Part shown: positions 7,295 through 14,848 of the stretch, one piece after another
Numbering within the stretch: position 1 is the first letter of the stretch
Layout of the letters: each line of letters begins with the position of its first letter
Assembly: GCA_021828525.1 (NCBI GenBank)
Contig: JAJZGM010000007.1
Coordinates: 1-17,724, forward strand
Source: Nitrospirota bacterium
GTDB lineage: Bacteria > Nitrospirota > Leptospirillia > Leptospirillales > Leptospirillaceae
Length of the DNA: 17,724 nucleotides
Reading direction: 5' to 3'
Notes under the pieces: generated by a model
Seen by the model: only the letters and a program-made list of their open reading frames with translations
Database searches by the model: none
What the model was told of the DNA's origin: nothing
Made by a program: the position numbers and the translations under genes

Positions 7295-9562
7295 TTACCG
7301 CCCCCGACGTTCAAATCGGCGTTTTTTGCTTGATCCCCGGGTCTCTGAAAGGTTGGACGCCTCCTCCTCGAGAACGAAGTCGCACCTGAGCCGCTGGAAG
7401 TCGACCTTGGCGACTGTCACCCGGACGGCATCCCCTACGGAAAAGGTTCGCCCCGTCCTTTCCCCGCGAATCTGGTGCCGGTCTTCCCTGTAGACGTAAT
7501 AGTCATTTCCAAGCTGACTGATGGGGATCAGCCCTTCGACAAAGAACGGGACAAGCTCGACAAAAATTCCGTAGGAGGCGACTCCGGTGATTCGCCCGTC
7601 GAAACTCTCCCCGAGATGCCGGGACATGAACCGGACCTTCTTGAAGTCGATCGCCATCCGTTCCGCTTCCGTGGCTTTGCGCTCCTTTTCGGAACAATGC
7701 TGGGCCACCCTGGAAAGGGGGGCCGGAAGAAGGGCCTCCTTCCCTTGAGGGGAGGAGAGAGCCAGAAGCCTGTGAACCACAAGATCGGGATATCGCCGGA
7801 TGGGGGAGGTAAAATGGGTGTAATCCGAAAAGGCAAGTCCGAAATGTCCCATCGGTCTCTCGTCATAGCGGGCCTGTTTGAGGGAGCGGAGGACCGCATA
7901 GTGGACAGGATGCTCGACGGGGGTTCCCTTGGTCTTTTCGAGAATCAGGGAAAGGTCCTTCGGAGTGACGGGATCGGGGCGACCAACGGTGATCCCCAGG
8001 GAGTCCAGAAACTTGTAGAGGTTGTCGATCCGCTCCGGAGCCGGAGACTCATGGGCCCGGAAGATCGCCGTTCCCAGGCGCTCCGACAATCGTTGGGCCA
8101 CGAGAGTATTTGCCAGCAGCATGAATTCTTCAATGAGCTGATGGGACAGGTAGCGGGGAGAGCGGAGGATGTCGACAGGCTCACCCCTCAGATCCAGGAC
8201 GATTTCGGGCTCGGGGAGATCGAAGTCGAGACTTCCCTTGGCCATCCGGCGTTTCCGGAGAAGCTGCGCCACGGCCCACATCTGTTCCAAAAAGGGTGTC
8301 CAGGACCGGTAACCTTCCGACGGGTCACCCGAGAGAGCCCGGTGAACCTCGGAGTAGGTCATGCGCTTTCTGCTCCTGATGACCGACGGGGTCACCGACC
8401 AGGAGAGGACGGAGCCGTCCCTGTCGATCTTCGCGAACACCGTGCGGGCCAAACGATCCTCGTCAGGATTGAGGGAGAGGACCCCGTTTGAAAGGACCTC
8501 CGGAAACATCGGAAGAACCCTGTCCGGAAAGTAGACACTCGTGGCCCGGTCAAAGGCCTCACGGTCAAGAGGAGAGCCCGGGAGGACATAGGTCGACACA
8601 TCGGCGATATGAATCCCCAGTGTCCATGTCCCGTCGGGAGCCGGCACAAGGGAGATCGCATCATCGAAATCCTTGGCTGAATCCCCGTCGATGGTCACGA
8701 TCTCGAGAGAGCGCAAGTCTTCCCTACCCCCGTCCGGGACGATCGGCACTCCGGCGGCCCGCTCATTGGCGACCTCTTCCACTTCCTGGGGAAAACTGAC
8801 GGGAAACCCGAAGGAGGCGATGACAAGATCGGTGTCGATGGCCGGGTCACCGTCGATCCCAAGGACCGAGGCGATGCGGCCGGAAGGAACGGCCGCCACA
8901 TCCGGATAGGACGTCAGATGAAGGACCACAAGCGTTCCGTCTCCCTCGGGGAGGGGGGGAATCGGCTCTTCGACCCGAAAAAGCTGCCGGATTCTCGCAT
9001 CTCTCGGACGGACAAACAGTCCCCCGTCCGTTTTCAGGAGGAGACCGGGAAAATCGGTCCGCCCATGGGCCAGGACATGCGATACAACGCCTTCCCGCCG
9101 CCCCCTGGAATCCTCTCCCATGATATGGCAGACAACCGTGTCTCCATCGATGGCGCCCGCAAGGAAATGCGCGGGCACAAAGACATCCTTTTTCCCTTCC
9201 GGATCGATGACAAACCCGTAGCCGTCCCGGTTGGCATCGAGACGTCCCGTAAGGGAGGGAAGGCGGGACGGATCGGCAAGGCGGCCGTCAGGAAGCCGCA
9301 GGACTGATCCGGTCCGGACAAGCCCTTCGAGCTCTTCTTCGGCGGCTTTTCTCAGGTTGCGGTTTTTCTTCGGAATCAGACGACGAAGAAGAAGATCGAG
9401 AGACACAAGGGTTTCAGGAGATGAGGCGAGTTCCGCGACAATCCGTTCGGCCCAGGTGGATATGACTTCGGTGGATGCGGCCAGGGGTTTAAGGTCGGCC
9501 CCAGGAGTACCCCCACCGGGCCTCCGCCTCCGCCGTCTTTTCTTTTTTTCAGGCAATTCCAA
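7295..9562 (-). CDS. rnr: Ribonuclease R (RNB-family 3'-5' exoribonuclease)
   Basis: Processive exoribonuclease that degrades structured RNA and takes part in rRNA and tmRNA quality control. It has about 755 residues, near the usual 720-810. The order is a basic N-terminal tract (KKKRRRRRRPGGG), a winged-helix-like region (about 35-100), cold-shock domains (about 105-225), and the RNB catalytic domain with DGDSAKDFDDAISL near 295, whose acidic residues bind Mg2+, followed by HIADVSTYV and LNPDEDRLA. An S1 domain (about 650-735, FDGRITGVASYGIFVEL) and a short basic tail (SSKKRRFERRGR) follow. The start is uncertain: TTG 9562 has GGAG 7 nt upstream, while TTG 9574 in frame does not. It stands alone on the minus strand, upstream of a divergent promoter region. 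Confidence 0.95.
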   Translation of the reverse strand: MELPEKKKRRRRRRPGGGTPGADLKPLAASTEVISTWAERIVAELASSPETLVSLDLLLRRLIPKKNRNLRKAAEEELEGLVRTGSVLRLPDGRLADPSRLPSLTGRLDANRDGYGFVIDPEGKKDVFVPAHFLAGAIDGDTVVCHIMGEDSRGRREGVVSHVLAHGRTDFPGLLLKTDGGLFVRPRDARIRQLFRVEEPIPPLPEGDGTLVVLHLTSYPDVAAVPSGRIASVLGIDGDPAIDTDLVIASFGFPVSFPQEVEEVANERAAGVPIVPDGGREDLRSLEIVTIDGDSAKDFDDAISLVPAPDGTWTLGIHIADVSTYVLPGSPLDREAFDRATSVYFPDRVLPMFPEVLSNGVLSLNPDEDRLARTVFAKIDRDGSVLSWSVTPSVIRSRKRMTYSEVHRALSGDPSEGYRSWTPFLEQMWAVAQLLRKRRMAKGSLDFDLPEPEIVLDLRGEPVDILRSPRYLSHQLIEEFMLLANTLVAQRLSERLGTAIFRAHESPAPERIDNLYKFLDSLGITVGRPDPVTPKDLSLILEKTKGTPVEHPVHYAVLRSLKQARYDERPMGHFGLAFSDYTHFTSPIRRYPDLVVHRLLALSSPQGKEALLPAPLSRVAQHCSEKERKATEAERMAIDFKKVRFMSRHLGESFDGRITGVASYGIFVELVPFFVEGLIPISQLGNDYYVYREDRHQIRGERTGRTFSVGDAVRVTVAKVDFQRLRCDFVLEEEASNLSETRGSSKKRRFERRGR

Positions 9563-9690
9563 GATTTTCTCCAACCACGATCGACAGAATCTCCCGCCGG
9601 GGAAGATTCCTCCATCAGATAAAGTATTGTTCAGGCCTGATATCCTACCACACGGAGCCAGGAGTTAAAAGTTATTTTTTTCAGAGGGAC

Positions 9691-9719
9691 TTGATATGCC
9701 CAAAGAATCTTAATACAAT
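9691..9719 (+). promoter_or_regulatory. Strong predicted sigma70 promoter
   Basis: TTGATA (9691-9696), a 17-nt spacer and TACAAT (9714-9719) give a 5/6 plus 5/6 match, one of the two best promoters in the window. Transcription would start near 9726, leaving about 245 nt before the start codon at 9971. Confidence 0.7.
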
Positions 9720-9725
9720 TTACCA

Positions 9726-9960
9726 GTTTGCACGCATTAAGGAGTTTCGGTTGATTCTGCCGCTGTCCCCAGTTACCGTTTGTTGCTGATGAGCCGAGAC
9801 CCGTCGGGCACCATCATCGATCAGTGCCAACAACAAGAGGGATTCCGCCGGCAGCAGAAAGTTTGCAAGGAAGCAAAGGAGGCAGATCCGGGGGGAAGAG
9901 TGCCATTTATCGTTTCATAAGGGTCTTTGCAAAAACGAAACTTGGGACAAACTCATTTAA
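9726..9960 (+). ncRNA. Structured leader or small RNA, family unknown
   Basis: The transcript can fold into a long imperfect rod. TTTGC 9727-9731 pairs with GCAAA 9873-9877, and CTGCCG 9757-9762 with CGGCAG 9849-9854. TTGTTG 9780-9785 pairs with CAACAA 9828-9833, followed at once by CTGAT 9786-9790 with ATCAG 9820-9824, and CCGA 9794-9797 with TCGG 9804-9807 at the tip. Unpaired stretches of 15-17 nt lie opposite each other between the second and third helices, an arrangement seen in 6S RNA, and the left one contains GTCCCC. GCAAA 9873-9877 can instead pair with TTTGC 9862-9866 around an AAGGAA loop. No intrinsic terminator is visible before the downstream gene. This is pairing read by eye; covariation was not tested. 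Confidence 0.35.
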
Positions 9961-9970
9961 GGAGGAATGA

Positions 9971-10426
9971 ATGAAGGGTTTAAAAAAAGGTTTGCTGAGC
10001 CTCATGCTTCTTTCAGCCCTTGGCTGGACGGTCACTCCGCTGTCAATGGGAATTGCCCTGGCGGATAATGCCGCACCGGCGACTCCAGCGGCGAAGACGG
10101 CACCGGCCAAGGCTCAAGCTAAAAAGCCGGTCGCCAAGAAGAAGGCGGCAAAGAAGCATGTGCGAACCGCACACAAGGGTGCTCCAGTATTCGTGGGATC
10201 CATCTCGCACATCGACATGAACGCCTCTCCCATGACCATCACTGTGGTCAAGAACGCCGGGAAAAAGTCAGAATTCGTCTTCGGCGGGGATCTTTCTTCA
10301 AGGACTGTGGTTTTCAAGGGCCGGAAGAAGGTCGGCATGAGCGCCCTCCAGGAGGGACAGAGGGTTGTCCTCCGGTATCACCGGACTCATGAATCCATTG
10401 CCGTGACGGCCATTCACATCCGTTAA
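9971..10426 (+). CDS. Secreted Ala/Lys-rich protein of unknown function
   Basis: 151 residues. A signal peptide (MKGLKKGLLSLMLLSALGW, then PLSMGIALA) is predicted to be cut after ALA near residue 31. A low-complexity Ala/Pro/Lys linker follows (about 34-68, including KKPVAKKKAAKK). The C-terminal domain (about 72-151) is beta-rich, reading VGSISHIDMN, MTITVVKN, then LQEGQRVVLRYHR and ending AVTAIHIR; the layout recalls small OB-like DUF5666 domains (inference). ATG 9971 has GGAGGA 4-5 nt upstream. It probably shares a transcript with pal 98 nt downstream. The basic linker could bind anionic envelope polymers, but that is a guess. Confidence 0.82.
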   Translation: MKGLKKGLLSLMLLSALGWTVTPLSMGIALADNAAPATPAAKTAPAKAQAKKPVAKKKAAKKHVRTAHKGAPVFVGSISHIDMNASPMTITVVKNAGKKSEFVFGGDLSSRTVVFKGRKKVGMSALQEGQRVVLRYHRTHESIAVTAIHIR

Positions 10427-10486
10427 GAAGGACAAAACTGAACATCTGACTCCTGACCCAGCGGTGAGGGATCAGAAAATCAAAAA

Positions 10487-10500
10487 TTCGCTGCGGCGAA
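10487..10500 (+). repeat. Short perfect hairpin upstream of pal
   Basis: TTCGC-TGCG-GCGAA forms a 5-bp stem 24 nt before the pal start. It is not followed by a T-run, so it is not a terminator. It might modulate pal translation or protect processed mRNA. Confidence 0.3.
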
Positions 10501-10524
10501 AAATCAAGAAAGAAGGAGATTCTG

Positions 10525-11058
10525 ATGAAATTCGGTCAATCCAAGGGTTTGCTGGCTTTGGTCGTTGCGGGCGTACTGGGCCTTGCGGGATGCGCCTCCT
10601 CCGGTGGTGCCAACTCCGGATCCACCGAGAGCACCCAGGCCACGGCTCCGGCTCCAGCTCCGGCCACTGAAAACAATTCCATGGCTTCCCAGTCTGTCTC
10701 CGAGATGGATCCCCTCAAAAAGGATGTCCGTTTCGGCTTCGACCGGGCCATCCTGACCTCCGAAGACCGGGCCATCCTCAAGAAGGATGCCTCCATTCTC
10801 AAGGCCCATTCCGGAGTCAAGGTCGTCATCGCCGGCCATGCCGACGAACGCGGAACCGATGCCTACAATATCGTTCTCGGTCAGAAGCGCGCCAAGGCCG
10901 CCCGCATTTATCTCATCCGGCTCGGGGTGTCCGCAAGGAGGATCCGGATCGTCTCCTATGGCAAGCGGGAGATTCCTGACTATTCCATTTGCTCCGACCA
11001 CAATGAATCCTGCTGGTCAAAGAACCGGGTTGCCCATTTCATGAAGATCACCATGTAA
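10525..11058 (+). CDS. pal: Peptidoglycan-associated lipoprotein Pal
   Basis: A 177-residue outer-membrane lipoprotein that anchors the envelope to peptidoglycan and works with the Tol system. The signal peptide ends in lipobox LAGC (Cys23). A Ser/Ala/Pro linker follows (about 24-60). The OmpA-type C-terminal domain covers about 65-177, with FGFDRAILTSEDRAIL, then GHADERGTDAYNIVLGQKRA, whose Asp and Arg bind diaminopimelate in this family. The ending ICSDHNESCWSKNRVAHF keeps the Pal-type pair of Cys residues. GAAGGAG lies 6 nt before ATG 10525. No tol genes are in the window. An intrinsic terminator follows directly. Confidence 0.95.
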   Translation: MKFGQSKGLLALVVAGVLGLAGCASSGGANSGSTESTQATAPAPAPATENNSMASQSVSEMDPLKKDVRFGFDRAILTSEDRAILKKDASILKAHSGVKVVIAGHADERGTDAYNIVLGQKRAKAARIYLIRLGVSARRIRIVSYGKREIPDYSICSDHNESCWSKNRVAHFMKITM

Positions 11059-11087
11059 TCCGGCTTACCGTTTTTTGTCAGCTCCAC

Positions 11088-11122
11088 AAAGACGGGAGCC
11101 CCTCCGGGCCCCGTCTTTTTTT
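11088..11122 (+). terminator. Intrinsic terminator after pal
   Basis: GACGGG-A-GCCC, a CTCC loop and GGGC-CCCGTC form a 10-bp stem with one bulged A, followed directly by seven T residues. This is a textbook Rho-independent terminator. Confidence 0.92.
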
Positions 11123-11149
11123 GTCTCTTTTCTCCGATCGTGCTATATT
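11121..11149 (+). promoter_or_regulatory. Promoter of the second OmpA-domain lipoprotein gene
   Basis: TTGTCT (11121-11126), 17 nt, then TATATT (11144-11149), a good sigma70 match. The -35 box begins within the T-run of the pal terminator. Transcription would start near 11156, about 53 nt before ATG 11209. Confidence 0.65.
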
Positions 11150-11208
11150 CCCCCGTAATTTCGGACTTTGGATCAACGACCGGAACCATACTGACAAAGG
11201 AGCCCGGA

Positions 11209-11880
11209 ATGCCCTTTTTCCCAGGAATTTCAAGAAGCCGGTCTGAAGGCGTTCGAATCGGGGCAGCGACAGTGTCCCTTCTCTTCGCGTTTTCCATGAC
11301 GGCCGGGTGTGCAAGCAGGCCCCCCACGGCCTCCATGGCTCCCGGACCGACAATAGACCATGGTTTCCCTGGGGTGTCCGTCTCGGGAGGGGAATCCCAA
11401 TGGCCCCGGATTCATGGCCCCGAGGCAGAAAACAGCCACCGCATCTATACCGAAGTTCCTCCTCCGGCCCCTTCGCCGCCCCAACCCCCCTCTCCCCCCA
11501 AAAAACCGCCTGGGCCCCTCCAGAAAACCGTATATTTTTCTTTCAATAGCGCAAGGCTGTCCTACTGGGACGAGGTTGTGCTCGACAGTCTGGCCCGGGA
11601 GCTGAAAGGAAGGCCTTATCGGGTCCTGTGTCTCCACGGATCGACCGACCCCACAGGATCGGAAGCCTACAACAAAAAACTTGGTTTCCGAAGAAGTCTT
11701 GCGGTCAAGCGCTATCTCATCTCCCGCGGGATCCCGGCCAAAAAACTTCGGGCCCTCTCCTGGGGAGACCGAAAGGCCAGGCTGTTTTCCGCATGCCGCC
11801 GAAAAAGCCCCCTCTGCCATTCCCAGAGCCGGTCCGTCCGGATCGAAATCATGGGGGAGAAGGGTGCCTCCTTGCCTTGA
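11209..11880 (+). CDS. Second Pal-like OmpA-domain lipoprotein
   Basis: 223 residues. The signal peptide ends in lipobox TAGC (Cys34). A long Pro-rich linker (about 80-105, including PPAPSPPQPPSPPKKPPGP) is followed by an OmpA C-terminal domain (about 108-215): VYFSFNSARLSYWDE, then GSTDPTGSEAYNKKLGFRRS, keeping the Asp and Arg that bind peptidoglycan. Like Pal, it ends with a Cys pair (FSACRRKSPLCHSQSRSVRI). It is therefore a diverged Pal paralogue next to pal but under its own promoter. ATG 11209 is chosen for AAAGGAG 6 nt upstream, over an upstream GTG. Its 3' end overlaps the convergent DUF2062 gene by 32 nt. Confidence 0.88.
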   Translation: MPFFPGISRSRSEGVRIGAATVSLLFAFSMTAGCASRPPTASMAPGPTIDHGFPGVSVSGGESQWPRIHGPEAENSHRIYTEVPPPAPSPPQPPSPPKKPPGPLQKTVYFSFNSARLSYWDEVVLDSLARELKGRPYRVLCLHGSTDPTGSEAYNKKLGFRRSLAVKRYLISRGIPAKKLRALSWGDRKARLFSACRRKSPLCHSQSRSVRIEIMGEKGASLP

Positions 11881-12373
11881 TCCACCGGATCAGGAGGTAG
11901 ATTGTCGGGAAGGAGAGGAGGAAGGCCCCCAGGGCAAAAAGCCCCGATCCGACGACAAAGGGATAGAGGACAATCTTGACCTGAGCGAGAATGGCCTCTT
12001 TCGGCATTCTGGAAAGTGCCCGGATATTGGGGACCTGCACCGGGACATTGAGAATCAGGGCCCCGATCTTGATTTCCGCCAGATAGGCGGGGAGAAAGAC
12101 TGGAACGAAGGTCCAGGGGTTGTTTGTCCATGACCCAAGAAGCCCGATCGGGAGAGAAAGCCGGAAGAGATAGGCCAGGAATGCCACGAGAATACTGTGG
12201 AAGCCGAATGGGGGAAGAAAGGCCGAGGCAAAACCTGTCGCAAAGGACAGGGCGTCGCGTAGAGGATCGTTCGAACCTACGAGAAGGTGAATGACCTTCT
12301 TCTTCCATCCCTCCGGGCCGGGCCCCTTCCCTTTTTCGGGTAGCACACTCTTGTCAGGAGACGGTGTGGTCAA
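11849..12373 (-). CDS. DUF2062-family membrane protein
   Basis: About 174 residues with a polar N-terminus and hydrophobic segments around ALSFATGFASAFLPPFGFHS, LVAFLAYLFRLSLPIGLLGS and, near the C-terminus, LYPFVVGSGLFALGAFLLSF. The pattern of a Gly/Pro-rich first span followed by NNPWTFVPVFLPAYLAE is typical of DUF2062 membrane proteins, whose function is unknown. TTG 12373 is preferred because GGGGAG sits 5 nt upstream, inside the end of thiL; GTG 12346 is the alternative. It is the last gene of the polA-to-DUF2062 string and overlaps thiL by 20 nt. Confidence 0.85.
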   Translation of the reverse strand: MTTPSPDKSVLPEKGKGPGPEGWKKKVIHLLVGSNDPLRDALSFATGFASAFLPPFGFHSILVAFLAYLFRLSLPIGLLGSWTNNPWTFVPVFLPAYLAEIKIGALILNVPVQVPNIRALSRMPKEAILAQVKIVLYPFVVGSGLFALGAFLLSFPTIYLLIRWIKARRHPSPP

Positions 12374-13346
12374 AACCTCTCCCCTTGACTCTTTTCGTGG
12401 CTTCGCCCGAAAACATGACGGCCGGCCTTGGGGCTTTTTGCGCCCTCCCCACGTAATGAAGGCCTTCCTCGGAGCCCTTGAGGAGCACGGTCCGGGCCCA
12501 GTCCAGGAAGGCCTCCTCTCCCTCCTTCCTGACACCCAGGAGGATATCGTAGTCTTCCCCGCCCGTCCAGACGAGGGTCTCCGGGTCCTCACCCAGGAGT
12601 CTTGACCAGTCCCGGATTTCTTCTGTCACAGGAAGGGAGTCGACCCGGATGGACAATCCGGAGGCCATCGACAACTCTGATAGGGAGCGCTCAAGGCCGT
12701 CGGAGCTGTCGATGGTCGCCACAACCTCCGGCCGGAGGGCGAGCGCCTGCCCCTCCGCCAGAAGCGCCCGCGGACGACGGAAGGCCAGTCGCGCCGGACC
12801 GAGAGCCTCGCTCGTCACGCCCTTTGCAAGGGACAAAAAACCCGCCCTGGCCCGGCCCGGACGCCCCAGAAGATAGAGGGCATCCCCCTCGGAGAGGCCC
12901 GACCTCGGGGGGAAAACTCCTCCTGGGGCTGTCCCGAGAAGGGTCATGACAAAATTCCATCGCCCGGGATCCCGGGACAGGTCTCCCCCGACAAGAGAAA
13001 ATTTATAGGTCCGGCAGGCCTCTGCGATCCCGCGGTAGACCCCTCTCAAAACCTCCGGATCGTAATCGGCCGGAAGTCCGACGGCGATGACGCCCGTCCA
13101 GGGGGCTCCCCCCTTGGAGGCGATATCGCTGACATTGACCGCAACCAAGCGGTATCCCACGGACTCCGGATCGGTCCATTCCCACCGGAAATGGACATTT
13201 TCCCGCTGACTGTCGGTTGTGACAAGAAGGTTCCGCCCCGGAGGCGGAGAAAGGAGGGCGGCATCGTCCCCAATGCCGGCCAGGACCCCTGTCGAAGGGA
13301 TTCCAGCGAGAATCAGGGAGAGCTCCCTAATGAGATCAGCCTCCAT
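12354..13346 (-). CDS. thiL: Thiamine-monophosphate kinase
   Basis: Phosphorylates thiamine monophosphate to thiamine diphosphate, the last step of cofactor synthesis. 330 residues, the family's usual size. Visible motifs are GIGDDAA (about 24-30), TTDSQRENVHF (about 43-53) for Mg-ATP binding, NVSDIASKGGAPW (about 71-83), LVGGDLSRDP (about 118-127), IDSSDGLERSLSEL (about 213-226) and TGGEDYDILLG (about 262-272); it ends near RGFDHTVS, like the GYDHF ending of relatives. ATG 13346 has AGGGA about 5 nt upstream. It starts 9 nt after galU. No other thiamine gene is in the window. Confidence 0.95.
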   Translation of the reverse strand: MEADLIRELSLILAGIPSTGVLAGIGDDAALLSPPPGRNLLVTTDSQRENVHFRWEWTDPESVGYRLVAVNVSDIASKGGAPWTGVIAVGLPADYDPEVLRGVYRGIAEACRTYKFSLVGGDLSRDPGRWNFVMTLLGTAPGGVFPPRSGLSEGDALYLLGRPGRARAGFLSLAKGVTSEALGPARLAFRRPRALLAEGQALALRPEVVATIDSSDGLERSLSELSMASGLSIRVDSLPVTEEIRDWSRLLGEDPETLVWTGGEDYDILLGVRKEGEEAFLDWARTVLLKGSEEGLHYVGRAQKAPRPAVMFSGEATKRVKGRGFDHTVS

Positions 13347-13355
13347 CAGTTCCCT

Positions 13356-14237
13356 TCATACCTCTTCCGGATGTTCGAGGAGTTCGACCAGAAATTTCCG
13401 GAAATCCGGTCCGAGTTCTGGGTTCTTGAGACCATACCGGACCGTGGCCCTCAAAAATCCCCCCTTGTCACCCGTGTCATATCTCCGTCCCTCGATTCTG
13501 ACTGCGTAAACCGGTCGATGGGAGGCCAGGGTGACCAGCGCATCGGTCAGCTGGATCTCGCCCCCCACGCCCGGCTTCTGGTTTTCCAGGATCGAAAAGA
13601 TGTCCGGGGTGAGGATGTATCGGCCAATCACGGCCCACCGGCTCGGAGCCTCCTCAACCCGGGGTTTTTCGACCAGGGAATCCACACGGAAGAGACCCTC
13701 CCTGATCTCCTGGCCACGGATGATTCCGTAATGGGAGACCTCCCCGGGCGGAACCTCCTGGACTCCGATCACGGGAGCATCGAATTCCCTGGCGACATCA
13801 AGAAGCTGGGCCAGGGCAGGACAGCTTGCATCGATCACCTCATCGGCCAGAGCCACGGCAAACGGCTCCTCCCCCACGAGGTTTCTGGCGCAGAGAACGG
13901 CATGTCCCAGACCCAGGGATTCCTTCTGGCGGGTATAGACCACCTCCGCCATGAAGGAGATCCGCCGAATGTCCTCGAGAAGTTTCATCTTTCCCTTCTC
14001 GCGCAGGACATCCTCGAGTTCGTAGGAGATGTCGAAATGGTCCTCGATCGCCCTCTTCCCCCGACCGGTCACCATGATGATCTGACTAACCCCCGAAGCC
14101 ACCGCCTCCTCGACGGTATACTGGACGACGGGTTTGTCGACCAAGGGGAGCATCTCCTTGGGGGAGGCCTTCGTCATCGGCAGGAATCGGGTGCCGTGTC
14201 CGGCAAGGGGAAATACCGCCTTTCGGAGGTCTTTCAT
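13356..14237 (-). CDS. galU: UTP-glucose-1-phosphate uridylyltransferase
   Basis: Makes UDP-glucose from UTP and glucose-1-phosphate for envelope polysaccharide and sugar-nucleotide pathways. 293 residues, a typical GalU length. The N-terminal nucleotide-binding signature reads AVFPLAGHGTRFLPMTKASP then KEMLPLVDKPVVQY. Further motifs are QKESLGLGHAVLCA, SLVEKP (about 185), IGRYILTPDIF and GGEIQLTDAL. ATG 14237 overlaps the coaE stop as ATGA, with AGGAA about 8-9 nt upstream. It may supply UDP-glucose for surface sugars, but no glycosyltransferase is nearby. Confidence 0.96.
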   Translation of the reverse strand: MKDLRKAVFPLAGHGTRFLPMTKASPKEMLPLVDKPVVQYTVEEAVASGVSQIIMVTGRGKRAIEDHFDISYELEDVLREKGKMKLLEDIRRISFMAEVVYTRQKESLGLGHAVLCARNLVGEEPFAVALADEVIDASCPALAQLLDVAREFDAPVIGVQEVPPGEVSHYGIIRGQEIREGLFRVDSLVEKPRVEEAPSRWAVIGRYILTPDIFSILENQKPGVGGEIQLTDALVTLASHRPVYAVRIEGRRYDTGDKGGFLRATVRYGLKNPELGPDFRKFLVELLEHPEEV

Positions 14238-14848
14238 TCGACATTTCCTTTCTTCTGAAATTTCGCAGCCTTCATGATCCGGGGCAGCAGTTCTTCGAGG
14301 GCTTGTTCTGTTTCCTCTTCGGTCAGAAGACCGGAAAGGATGAAATCGGCCCGGGAAGATCGGTCGGCGCGTTTCATCTGGGAGGCGATCCGCCGGTCCG
14401 CCTCCTCCCCGGTCAGACCGGACCGCCGCATGAGGCGTTCCTTCTGGACCTCCTCGGGCGCATCGACGACGATCACCGCATCCATCTCCCGATCAAGCCC
14501 CCTCTCGAAAAGCAGGGGAACCTCATAGACGACAAGGGGCTTTCCGGCAAGTAGGGCCTTTTGCCGCAGAAATTCGGCATGGACCCGGGGATGGATAATT
14601 CCCTCGAGGGTGCGACGCTTTCCGGAATCGGCGAAGACGATCCGGCCCAGCAGGATCCGGTCAATCTCTCCGTCGACTAGGACCTCCGGAAAAATTCGAA
14701 TCACTTGCCTGTAACCCTCCGTTCCCGGACGGATCACATCCCGGGCCAGCCGGTCAGCATCGATCACGGGGATCCCCCTTCGCCTCATCAGGGAGCCGAC
14801 GAAGGATTTGCCCGAGGCAATCCCCCCCGTGAGGCCGACGGTGATCAC
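14234..14848 (-). CDS. coaE: Dephospho-CoA kinase
   Basis: Phosphorylates dephospho-CoA to CoA, the last step of CoA synthesis. 204 residues, normal for the family. The P-loop GLTGGIASGKS lies at about residues 5-15, followed by IDADRLARDV (about 30-39), VVYEVPLLFERGLD (about 110) and the lid-type segment RRSGLTGEEADRRIASQ (about 140-156). GTG 14848 directly precedes the family's conserved start (ITVGLTGG); the open frame upstream carries no kinase signature. GTG overlaps the stop of the upstream membrane gene as GTGA, and the end overlaps galU as ATGA. Confidence 0.95.
   Translation of the reverse strand: MITVGLTGGIASGKSFVGSLMRRRGIPVIDADRLARDVIRPGTEGYRQVIRIFPEVLVDGEIDRILLGRIVFADSGKRRTLEGIIHPRVHAEFLRQKALLAGKPLVVYEVPLLFERGLDREMDAVIVVDAPEEVQKERLMRRSGLTGEEADRRIASQMKRADRSSRADFILSGLLTEEETEQALEELLPRIMKAAKFQKKGNVE

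Larger units (their letters stand above)
9575..9970. other. 396-nt intergenic region between rnr and the secreted-protein gene
   Basis: No gene is seen here. It holds a 10-bp palindrome TCAGGCCTGA (9631-9640), which could be an operator for rnr, a strong plus-strand promoter (9691-9719) and a structured leader of about 240 nt. I could not pick a clear promoter for rnr. Confidence 0.6.

Noticed and set aside
7475..8491. Open plus-strand frame of 338 codons
   Set aside because: Lies wholly opposite the RNB domain of RNase R and shows no recognisable fold or ribosome binding site.
9786..9792. CTGATGA, the hammerhead ribozyme core and also like the 3' motif of fluoride riboswitches
   Set aside because: No GAAA element or cleavage-site strand follows in hammerhead arrangement, and the upstream fluoride-riboswitch core is absent.
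9861..9886. Stretch AAGGAAGCAAAGGAGGCAGA resembling the SRP RNA apical motif
   Set aside because: The GGAA tetraloop stem and the matching opposite strand of SRP helix 8 are not present.
13191..14258. Open plus-strand frame of 355 codons
   Set aside because: It is antisense to galU, whose motifs are complete; its composition is that of a reverse-strand shadow in GC-rich DNA and no known motif is visible.
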